Positions 1-11,323 of a stretch of DNA of 64,000 bases are shown here, piece by piece (position 1 is the stretch's first letter; the number at the start of each line of letters is the position of its first letter). The translations under genes and the position numbers were made by a program. The stretch comes from Neospora caninum Liverpool. Lineage: Eukaryota > Apicomplexa > Conoidasida > Eucoccidiorida > Sarcocystidae. The stretch is from assembly GCF_000208865.1 (NCBI RefSeq), contig NC_018397.1, positions 1,798,001-1,862,000 of the forward strand, given 5' to 3'. Under the pieces are notes generated by a model that saw only the letters and a program-made list of their open reading frames with translations, was not told the DNA's origin and searched no databases.

Positions 1-3000
1 CACCTCAGGGGACGGCCAGGGCTGTCTGACAGCTGTGGCAACTCCAGTCTTCATCAAGTGTCTGCATGTAGCTCCCGCGCATCCTCGTTGTCTTTTTCGT
101 CCGGTCAGGAACGGCCCCCGTATCCGCCAGTTTCAACAAAGCTTTCACATGATGGGTTCAACCATTCCCTCACTGAGGAAAGACTCACTGCCTTGGCAAC
201 ATCCACGAAGAACTCTGGGCCTACGGGCACTCCACGCTTTCTAAGCGCGGGCCTTCAAGGCTCTTCGAGTCCTGCTGAGTGCGCCGGAGCAGCAGTCCCG
301 GAGAATGTCCAGGGGGACGAACTGTGTCTTTCAACGGAAGACCGCACACTGTGTGTTGCCAGGATCTCCCCGAGTCCCTCCTCTGTTTGGGCCACGGCGA
401 CAGAAGACGTGCCGTGCCTGAGGAGTGCAGAGAGCGTCGGTGCCGGCGGCGGCGCGGCAGCTCGATGCGGACGCTCGCTGCCTCAACCGCCTCAACCACC
501 GGCTCCGCTGCGGAAGCCAGCGACTTCCTCGTTCCCTCGGTCTTGCGGCTTACTGTTCCGTGATGGAGGGCTTAATACGGTTTCGACGGAATGTGGATCA
601 CCTATGCATAAACGGCCAACGGGACAGCGGTCCCAGGCGCCTCTAGGGAGCGCAGCAACTCTCTGTTGTGTGGCAACTGCGCGGTCACCGAAACATCACG
701 AAGGGCAGTTTTCTTCTGCGCTGTCGAATGGCGTTCATATTTCGCACGACGGCACAGTCGGAGACGCCTGCTACACTGAGGCGTTCGACCCCAAGTGTCG
801 GCAACACAAAGAAGGAGACACCACATCCATTCCAGAAGCTTTATATGGAGTCGGCGAAGCTACGTGCGTCCGAGAGAACCGTTCTGGAGCCGCGTCGGCA
901 TTCAGCGGTCCCTTGTGCGGTTCTAAGGCTTCAGAGTGCGAGGCGGGCCTTCAGGCCTTGGCTGCTTGTCGGTGCAGAGACGCGTTGCCCACCGGTGACG
1001 TTGCCGCCAGCTCACGGTCGGGGTCGACCCTTCACGTGGGTCTCGGTAGAATGGCGACTTGCTGCTGTGGATCTGCGTCGGCGGGCTGTGTCCCCAGGGC
1101 GCCTCGACTTCCGCCGTCACCGACGTGTCCCTGCTGCCATGGCCAGCCAGCGAGTGCCATACCGGCGCCTCCGCCCTCTGAGCGGCACTCGTTTAGCGAA
1201 TCCGCCTCCGGCGCTGTCCACAGTGTGTCTTGCGAGACAGCCACGGTGCATCCAAACAAGCGGAGTGGCGCAACCTGCGTCGCATCGGGAAGATTTTCCT
1301 CCCTTACGATCGAAGCGCGCGGTAAGACACAACTCCTGGTCGACCCAGGAAGGATCGATTCGGCCTCTACGGCTGCAGCCTTAATGAAGAATGCACATTC
1401 TGGCACTCCAGCGCGTGGTGAAGGCTGTGCGCATGGACCCCTGAACGATGCATGTGGTTCCGGCTGTGAAGGGCAGGTGCTTTCTGAACGGGAACCCGAA
1501 ACACGGGTTCCGGGCAACCGTCTCGGGACATGTGACGGCGGAAATACACATAGCGTTCCTGCCTATTGGTCTGCACCTTTTCTTCCTGCCCCTCCAGGAG
1601 CCTGCGTTGCCCGGCATTTGCCCCCCGCAGTCCCTATGCCGGCCCTCACCCCGGTACCGGTGTCCTTTCCGCCGACAGCGTCCTCAGCGCCGGTCTCGCT
1701 GCTGCTGACATTGCCTCTCAATCTGCCGTTTGGCCGAATTATTAAATTCGGCGTGCCATCGGCGCTTGCCAACCTGAGCGACTCCGGGGCTTCACAGCCT
1801 GCATTAATGCGGAACTCCTTTCCCTTACGCAAACAGCGCGTGGCCGACCGAGGCCGGGGAGACGGAAATGGTATTCCTTCGGTGCCCACTCCTCCAGGGT
1901 TGGGGTCTACGTGCACTGCACCTAGTGCTTCAGCAGCCGCATCGATGCGCTCACTGGGAGCAAAGAAGAGCTACTACTGTTTCTCGCCATTGCTTCACGA
2001 AGCTGCCTACACGCTCCTCTCGCACGCCGGTGGCATCTGCGACACGTTTGCGGCTTCTCTCCATCTGGAGCTGGCGATTCTCTATCTGCCTCCTGCAATA
2101 CTTCCGTGGGTCGGTGCAGCGTTTAACCACTTGGCCGCAACTCTTCTACCTCGCTTCGATGAGCCTCTGAAGCTGGAATGTGGAGGCTTGCAGGAGCGAA
2201 ACGCGCCTGGCAGGCTCGGCGGCAAAGTGCTGACAGTTGGCTGCGCCATCCGGCAGGTGCGTAATGCGTGCCTCCACCGGAGGTGCCCACAATCACGTCA
2301 GTATGTGGTGGGAACTAAGAAGAGCGTCCTGCCAAGAGGAGAGGCATGTGAAAGAACATTCGACACATGGATGCCGTTGGAAGCGTTACGTGGTTACCTA
2401 TCTCTGGGGGCGAGCACACAGCAGGCGAGGGCGAGGCGCTCATGCGTGTCAGCATTCATCCTGTAGATTTGCTTCAGAAACCAGCGCTGAGCTGGCTTGG
2501 CTGTTTTTCTCCATCCCGCAATAGCAGACGAATCCGCGTTCCTCTCTCTGCAATTATGTTCAGGCTGGCGAGAGGCAAAAGTTTCAGCGCATGCAGGAGT
2601 TTCTCTCTCAGTTCGAGCGTGAAGTGGAGAATCTTTTGCGAGCCTACGCTCTACAGCATCCGACGAGCAGAGCACGAGGATCCCACCAGGTGGCTGGGGC
2701 ATGCGGGGAGTTTCCAGGACGAGACCAGGAAGGCATGACACAAGCAGGAGTGTGTGGCCCGAAAGGACATCACACAAGTGCTTCTGGAGAGGCGGGGGCA
2801 GCAGGGCCTTTCGAGTTCCGTGGCAGAACGCCAGAAGGTTCCGCTGGGCCTCAGTCGGGTGACGGAAGCGGTGGCCCCTCGGCCTCCGCAGTTGCTGGGT
2901 CGGCCCCCAGTCTTGGAGGATCCTTCGGTAAGTCGAGTTTCAAAGCGTGAGCCGTAGTGTAGGCGCGGACGATTGCATCAACGGCGGGCCCAAGCTCCAC

Positions 3001-6000
3001 GGGTATCGCCCAGAACAGCTGAAAATATTCCTTCCCTTTCTCTCTCGTGAATCTGTTTTGCAGGTCGTAAGCACAACATCTGGCGTTATTCCATGGGCTG
3101 CGTCCCTTCGTCCGTTCTTCCCGGTTCTTCCCTGCCCTTGCCGCCTCCGGACGTGCCGTCGTCTGACTCGTGTGTCAGCTCGTTTCAACAGCCAGGGTGG
3201 CAGGCGTCTTGTCCTGCTTCGGGCTCAAGCGGCTCTGTCTCCGCTGGATATATAGGCGCACAGCACCTCGGCCATAGTTCGTGCACATCGAACGGCATGC
3301 AGGCAGAGTCTACCGCTTCCGCAGCACGTGGGCAGACGGAGTGTGGCTCGTCGACGAGGCCGCTGGCAGTGTGCTGCGAAGGAGTAGGCAGCAGTGGGGG
3401 TGCGGCGGCAGGGCGCGGGCTGTGGGGATCCTTGGGGCTTCCTGGCGGTTGCTTGGATCTAACGGTCCGAGCCTTCGAAACAAGAGCCTTGGAGAAACAT
3501 CCTCGGGAGTACGCTCGCCTCGTCGTCCGCGACATTTGTGTCAGCGAAGTTCGCCTCGTGACCACCAGGGGAATTCCCGGAATCACCTGCGAGGTACGTG
3601 CGAAAAGAAACACTGGGCCCCTGCGCAGCGCAAAAAGTGGCAACACCATGGACGCGTTAGACGCAGCGTAAGCTTCAGGAGTTTGGGATGTGCGTGACGT
3701 TCTGGAGACGTCCCGGCTGGCGCAGTCGGTTCCCTCGTGAGTTCTGTTGTTCCATTCGTTGACTGTTTTGCGAGTTGACAGCTGCAAACGCATCATGCCG
3801 TCGAGGAAAAAACTCCCCTACCTTTCCTTTGGCAGTCTTCCGGCGGCTTCGCTCGTGCGACTGGGCGCAGGGGGGCAGCGAAGCGCCGCCCGTCCGACAC
3901 TCCCCTCTGTGGTCTATTCGAAACTGGTCTCTCCCTAGCCCCTGCCAGAAGGCACACAATCCCAGTCTCTGTGCCCGCTGCTGTGTCTTTCCAGATTGAT
4001 CCTCGATTTGAACAGTACAGCATTGGGACCCGGCCAATTCTGACAACCCCTGACGGTCAACTCTGTCGGCATTCCGTAGCCCCTCACTGGCTCTCAGATA
4101 TCTGGGAGGTGCGCCTCAAAACACAAGCTCAGTTAACTCGGGAGCAGCAGAAGCGCCTCGTTGAGCAATACGTGGTGGGAGAAATCGAGCGTCGTCCCCA
4201 AGCGGAACAGCGCAGACTGCTTGACACCATCACGCGCCTTGGAGCCGCTCTCTGGGTCAATGGGCGTCCCGCGGGCGCGGCGCCTCCAATGCCTCCGCCG
4301 CCTCTCCCTGTCAAGGTCCCGGACCCTCCGCGACCGTCTCCGGACTTCCAAAATGTGGAGACTCCAAGTGCAAGAGGCAGGCGGTCGACACCGAATCACG
4401 GCAGAACCAACACTGTGGGGTTGAGGGACGCCATGGACTACGGCGGTAGCCTATTCAGTGACAAGGTAGACAAGGATGAGCGCGTGTTCCTACAGGGAAA
4501 CTCGGCTGAATGCGCTCGGGGAAGGTGCACAAACCGTGACATAGCTTCACCGCAAGAGATGGCGCGCGGAGACCTGACAATGGGGCCTCTGGGGGACGAG
4601 GTGTCTCCGGGCTTCCCTTCTTGCTTCCCGGCGCCTCCCCGTTTTCCATCCGACTTGGTACCTCGTCCCGGAGGACCAGTAGATGAGGATGGCCGTTTGA
4701 GAGGAGGGGAAAGGTGGGTGGGGTCGTCACCTACCTCCCGTGAAAGCCACCTTGCTCACACCCTCGCAGCAGGGGCCGCCGTAGAGGATCGAGCTAGCCT
4801 GGATGCACAGTCACCGACTGGCAAGAACACCGGCATCGGAAGAGCAAACGGCAGCACGAGCTTCTCAGCGAATTCTGAAGATATCGCAGACCGGGGAGCT
4901 GTCGAGGAGAGACTTTTCCAACTATCGCTCTCTGCGTCGCAGCGATCCAGGCGTTCCGCGAGGCACTCCGAAGAAAGACAGAAGCCCTACAGAAGGTCTG
5001 AAGATGGCGTGTCCCTCCCTCGCGCACTGAATGTAACGAGCAACGCAGGCCCGATCGCAGGTCCGTCGGCTAGCTTGGAGACGGCGGCTCTGCCTTCTCC
5101 CCCTTTTCAGACGAGCAATCACGCAGTCGTTTCGCATGCGTCAACCTCAGAGAAGCTTTCGCAGTACGGGCCGCCAGGCTTGGAGCAACGATCCAAGGAA
5201 GACCGGCCTTCATATTCGCTCCTGCAGGTACAGCCGTTGTGCGACAGACAAAGTCTTTCGGGGAGGACTGTCCCTTCGTTTCCGCCAAGCCCTGAGGCAG
5301 CCGCAAGCAGCAACCGGAGCTGGGGTAGCATCCTCAGTGACTGTAGCACAAGGACTTCCTGCGGCAGCTGCACGACACGCGAGAATGACAGCGTGGGGAC
5401 TGAGGGGCCGTTGCGCACGGCCAAAGCTTCGACCACAGGAGCAACTGAGTCTTGTCATCTCTCGCCCTCGCCCTGCAGAACCGCGGGGCAGCTCGAGTCA
5501 GGCGCGCCCACTTTGGAGAGTTGGAGCCAGCGTCTGGGGCGCGAGCAAGACGGGGATTGCATCCTGTCTTGGAATGATGAGCGGGTTTTGAAATGCCCTC
5601 AATCTCAGGAAGGCGGGGATTTCTCCGAGCACACAAATGTAACAGCCGCCGCGTCACTTTTGAAGCAGCTGCTTGCCACTTCGACACATGCGTTCAAACC
5701 ATATGGAAATCTTCACAAGACTTTCTCTTCGACGGAAGAAGGGATCCACCAACCGCCAGCAGGTGAGGTGGTCACGGTCGTAGGAGACGAGAACCGAGGT
5801 CTCCACGTTGCCGCCGGTTCTGCCACGCACAGCGAAGTCGATGACCTTCAGCAGTTGCTGCTGTGCGAATGGTTCAAGGAAGGAAATTCTCCGGTGCGAG
5901 TCACTGAGAAGGATGCATTCCCGGGGACGCCCAAGAGTGGAGAGAACGCAGTGCGTCGGGGGATGCGTGAAGGAGTCGTGGATAGAGGGCGTGCCGACAA

Positions 6001-6346
6001 GTACGCTTTTGATCAGCAGTGTAAGACGCTAGCACCGAATGGCGTTGCGTCTTCAAAGGCACAACTCGCCGCGTCTTGGAGTGACTCATCAGACTCCATT
6101 TTGTGGGAACAGAGTCAGGAGGCGGGTTTCAGGACGACACTACCTGGTGGAAGCGTCAGCAAAAGGGAGAGCGCAGAAGCAGAGACCCAGGCAGAGCCGT
6201 TCCTTTCCCGGCAGATTCCAAACTGTGCCCTGACTCTGGACCCCACAGGGCGGCTCTTGCCATCTGCTCTGCACCAGCTGCTGTCGGATCCGTACTATCG
6301 GCAAGCTCATTCTGGCCACCAGGGCAGGCAACCAGGCGCTCTATGA
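1..6346 (+). CDS. Large protein of unknown function, 5' end outside window
   Basis: I do not recognise the family. Four exons join in phase: 1-2256 (open to the window edge), 2564-2927, 3064-3593 and 3995-6346, giving at least 1833 residues. Junctions are CAG|GTGCGT, TTCG|GTAAGT and GAG|GTACGT with acceptors TTCAG, TTGCAG and TTCCAG. Most of the protein is low-complexity and Ser/Pro/Gly-rich. Two parts look folded. One is a short amphipathic helix just after the first junction (AGERQKFQRMQEFLSQFERE). The other spans the last junction, from about RLVVRDICVSEVRLVT to a charged Gln-rich helix (QAQLTREQQKRLVEQYVVGE). After nt 6300 the annotated frame runs only about 13 more codons, while another frame carries a better tail to 6485, so the end given here is doubtful. 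The downstream neighbour is TRM10 on the same strand, about 5 kb away. The existence of the gene is well supported; its function is not known. Confidence 0.75.
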
Positions 6347-9300
6347 TGGTGCAAGGGAAGCCATGACGGCGATGCGAAACAGAGGGAACAACATGGAAGT
6401 GTGCAGGAGGTTCCGCATACTCGCCTGGCTTTGTTCACGTGGGCAGCGTCTGCCGCTGCTCAGGCTGGCAGGGGAGTATCTTTGAAGAGGTTGAGGGTTG
6501 CTGTGGAAGGGAAGAACAACGACGATGGGTGGCAGTTGTAGTATGCGCGTAACACTGTCGTCGGCGAGTAGATTTGTACGTTTCCTCCTTTGATGGAGCA
6601 TGTGGGGTGACCTGTCGAGAACGATGCGAATAGGGTAGGGCTGTACTATCGACAGCGAACGAATACAAGGGAAATGAGGGATCACTCCGGACACGTACAT
6701 GCGTTTTTGGAGGGACTGCCACATACCAACTCCCCGTCCAGGAGCAGTCTCCTGGGGCGACTCCGATGCACCAAAAAGATGTATTTTTGTGAACTCAAGC
6801 AGAATGCGCTGGGCCGATCTGCTTGGAGACAACAGTGGGCCAGGGGGGATACTGACCCGCGGGGGTTCTATGAGGTTGCTGAAATACATTCAGAAAACTC
6901 ACTTTTCACGGGAGTGGCTGGTAACAGTTACGCAGCGAAAACGCCCCCTCATCCAGCGTGTTGCTTACATTTTCCTAGTTGGTGAACCCATGACATCTCG
7001 AGTACGCTTGACATGGTGCATTTCACATGCCTGTTTTTTTTCTGTACTGATTGCTTCCCGCCGAATCGAAGGGGTTCAATCCCTTTAAATCACAGTTTCG
7101 TCTAGCTACCTCGCAGTTGTAGAGTGAATTGCAGGGTTTATTACATAAAAGCAGCTGGGCGCTGCGGGTGCTGCTTTTCCGTTATCTGCTTTTTTCCATC
7201 ATCGCGTTTCACAGCGATTTGTGTTCATGGTGTGCGCAGTGTGTCGATCGAATATCCGTCGACGACCTATTTTACTTGTGATGATGAGTTCTGCTCGTGC
7301 GCGATTGTCTTTTTGTAGCAGATCTGTGAATGTACGCCGTGGATATCTACCAACAAGCGTTGGACGAGCGGCCGGTGACTTGTGCTTGCTGTCATTCTTA
7401 TGTATCGGTGTTCACCTTCCGTCGTGTTGCGGTTTCAGGCCAGCGTCCAGCGCAAGCTGCTATGGGGATGTGACTCCGAATAAGTGGAAATCTTACATCA
7501 TGTTCCTCTCCCTTTGTTGCCCCAATCTGGGGGGCAGAGCCGACGTATTTCATGCTTGAGTGGTCCGTGCTCTCACAGACGACGAGTGTGTGAATGAGGT
7601 TCACCGCCAGGTCGACTGTTTCCGTAGGAGAACCGTGTGGACGTAAAAGTGACGGTGAAGCGCCGGCCATGTCGAGTACGCGTTAGGCGGCCGCTTTGCA
7701 TCCAAAATATGACTGTCGATTGCTGTGGTTATTAGGGAAGTGTTAGATTGGCACGTCTTGATCTGCCTCCCCGTCTACGTAAACGAAAGGACGGGAATGT
7801 ATTTATTTGTTTATACAGCATATGCTAGAGCGTTTGTACATCTGCGACGTGCAGTTGCGTAATCCAGCGCTTGCAGGGACTGCGGTACTTTTCCCTAAGC
7901 AAGTGGAGCAGCTTCAGCGGTTCTCTGGCGTTGCCTGTCTATGTATTAACGAATGTGAAAAGATTCGTCACGTTTTGTCTTTTTTCGCCGACAAAATCAC
8001 AGGCCAGTACAGTCAAGAGTTCCTGGCTTGTAGTTGTTCGAGGCTGTCTGTTCACGGGTCCCACCATCGGACACCTGCCGTGTAAACAAAAAATACTTGT
8101 GTTCATTTCCATGTGGTGCCGCTCCACGTTCACGAGAGAACGGTGAGACGGAGTAGCGTAAGCTTGTAGTACATGTGTTTGTCTTTCTGTCCTGTTGCAT
8201 ATGACTGTTTGCGTCTCTGATATAAGGGACAGTGACTCTGGGAGCTTTGCATGGACTGACTCAAGATCAGTATACGATTGTCATCCATCTCTCTTCCCTG
8301 TTTGATTCTCATTTTTGGCGAGTCAGTTCAGCACTTCCGGTACTGACTGTGCTCGTGTTTGCAGCTTTATATTATTTCTTTTCACAGCGCTCCTTTTGTG
8401 AGGTGTCGGAATCTTAAGGCGCCGCTTCGTTTTGAGCAATTTCCCAGATCTTAAAACTTGCATCGCAGGGTATGTTGCGGATGTCAAAAGGCCCCGGCCG
8501 CCTCACTTTTTCATGCGAGTTCTACCATTCGGCGCTTGTACGAGTATAGCTTGAACGACGGGGTAGATCTCTCCCTCATCTGCATAGAGCGTGGAACGGC
8601 TTCTCTCCCCATTGCCTGGTGTATCCATATAGCTTCAAACATGAAGAGGCACTAAATCCGCAGTCTTGTGTTATGTGTTTTCTCTGCGGTTCCTCTCTGG
8701 CCAGAGTTTCATGCATCGCGTTTAACCCACGGAGTTGCTGAAGGCGTCCTGTTTGAGGACCACTAGCGCTTGAGCGCCACAACCGTTTCCATCGCCGAGG
8801 ATCCTACTGCATGTTCTATAATAATGTGCCGTGTTTTTGTTAGAGTTTCCAGTAATGCGACACCGTGTCTCCACATGCTCTTTGTTCGTTCCAGTGTCCA
8901 GCGTCGATAGTGTGTTCAGAGCCACTTCGTGTTATGTTATTTCGCTGGCTAATGTGTAAAAGCCTCATCAACAGATGAGCGTTCGTTTCGATAATGCACA
9001 TGCGTCGTGGACCGGCCCCCCCGTTTCTCGGCCGTGATTTCTCGATGGCATTATGTCACCACTCGCCCTCGCTTTGCGAGGTGAATGCAGTGTTCGTTCC
9101 CTTGGAAGAAATTCATAGTGCTTTCATGTGTGGCGTGGACATTTTTGGAGTTGGCCAACTGTACACAAATGCGTTCTGCACCCTAAGATACGCGTGAGGA
9201 CATGCCGTGATTATTTTTCGTGGAAAAGAGTAGTGTCTACGTTCCCTCTCAGCGCGAATATCTGGACTATTGCCATTTGTTCTGTGCCGTTAACAAGAAG

Positions 9301-11323
9301 ACGCTGACCATCACTACCGGCTTCGGGTACTACAGTCCGATGGTTGAGGATACAAGACACCGCGTGAAATTTTTATCAGGCGACTGTCTTTGTGCGTTAT
9401 GCGGTCACAAAATGATGCGCTTTGATTTGATCGACTGCTTCCTTCCTCGCAGCTGCATATCATCTAGCAAAATGAGATGGACACTGCGTGGAGGAGCTGT
9501 AAGACGCTTCACAGCTCCACCTCCAATGCTGTCCAAAGGATGAGCTTTGTACGGTGTTGCAGTCCTCAAACTACTCCAAACACAATAAATATTTCGCCAT
9601 CACTGCAATTCGCAGGCGCGTTTTACACGTACACATGTCACTGGTTAGGAGTGTGTGTGTCATGCGGATGCATCGCCTGAAGACTGCTAGGTGCCTTTTA
9701 GATGCCACCAAATCACAGATATCAGATTAAGAAGCACACCGGTTCACTCTCTAGAACGACTTGGTACGGACAACTTTGCGTGCCAGAGCTTGCCTAAATT
9801 TCATATAAACGTTCCTGGTATTGGTAGTCTTAGTGTCCGGAAAGCTACGGGTTTTCTACTTTCCACTATAATTTACAGAAGCGCTGCTTGTCTTTCCGCT
9901 CGCCTGACAGACGATACTGACAAAAAATGGTCTGACTGACATGCATGTTGCACACCTTCTTTGGCCGCTGACATTTGTTCTATCGAAACCAAGCAAGTAC
10001 TCTGTTCCCCTGGGGGGCCGCACGGGTGAAGAGATATAAGCGTCCGAGGGCAACCGCCCCCTGATGCAGCGAAGATTTATCATCCATGGGCGGTTACAGA
10101 AGACAGAGGAAGAAAACAACCCGAAAACAGCCCGTACTACTCGGTGTTCACACATCCGTGAATGGCCACGTTATCTGCCGCAGCGGGCTTCTGCGATTAC
10201 CGCTGTTCATGTTGCCTGAACACAACTCAAAAAGCCTGGACATTCTGCGGAGGGCTACGGTGGCTGCTGCAAAGGGGGCCCGCGGAAATTTCGAGGCCTG
10301 CCTAGAATAGCCACGTTGTCACCGCAGTACCGCTCTAGATGTGTCGGGAACTCCACCACGAGTCCAACAGTAGCTAGAAGAGATTCCCAACCACACTACC
10401 CTTCGTTTTCTCTGAGGTGTGGCACTCCACCCATATTCAAACATCGAAGAGCACTAAGAGGGGTCCGAGAGCGCGCTGCCGCTCTGATGCACATTTTTGC
10501 TTTGTAACATACCTCCGTTTGTCGGGCAGCACCAACACAGTTTTTGCCGGCGAACCGCGCCGGCCAGCACCCCACACGACCCTGCCGTCTTCCGTGATGG
10601 TTCGCGGGTTCAGTCGCCTAGTAACCAACTTCACGATCGTCACACTGCTGATTGCCCGTGTCTTGATGGGTTTTCCATTCCATCTTGAAACAGAGCTTCT
10701 GCAGGGCAAGGTCACTCTGGGAACGCGTGAAAAAAATCGGTGCGACTGACGGTCTAATGCTAGCTGCATGTGGAAAAGTCGACTGCAAGCCGCAAGCTAC
10801 ACTCGCGAAAGACCGACAATCACACTCGGTGAACACCACCTTGCAAATGCGGCAACACACAAGATGCTCTGCGTTTCCGTGTGTGCTTTCGGCAAATGCT
10901 TTTCTAGAGCTGTTTGCGAGTTGAGTATTGGTTGCCCCCCCTCGACACAAGGGGTCGTCCAGTGAACGGTTAAAAACGCGTATATCAAAGAGCGGGGACG
11001 CACGACCGATCCCTTCATATCAAATATGGTAACATGCGCTCTGCTGAACTTTAAATACCTGAGATGCTCCTGACGCTGTGGTACGAACGAAAAATTTGCG
11101 CTGTCGTTCGCAGTCTCCGCCTAGAGAGTTAGCGTTCACTGCCCTTCCATCTCACACTGGGATTTCTAGCCGATCGGCACCGGCCATACTCAAAACGAAT
11201 CGGGTGTAATCTTCAACACAGGAGAGAAATCTATCTTCCGAGCGCGCCTTTTCTCATCCGCTATACGCTTACTTTTTGATTTCTGTACCTCTTCATTTCT
11301 AAAATTCCAGCGGCCGATGCACG
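6347..11323. other. Intergenic stretch, no supported gene
   Basis: About 5 kb between the first gene and TRM10. The first 140 bases may still be coding if the frame break near 6300 is an artefact. Beyond that only short ORFs occur on both strands, without splice-linked neighbours, domains or coherent composition. The stretch probably holds the 3' UTR of the upstream gene and the promoter and 5' UTR of TRM10. I see no tRNA, repeat array or structured RNA. Confidence 0.5.

Noticed and set aside
6341..6889. 182-codon minus-strand ORF
   Set aside because: It overlaps the end of the first gene in antisense, has no domain and no spliced neighbours.
7010..7090. T-arm-like sequence AAGGGGTTCAATCCCTTT suggesting a tRNA
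   Set aside because: No D-arm, anticodon arm or acceptor stem can be formed upstream at the right distance.
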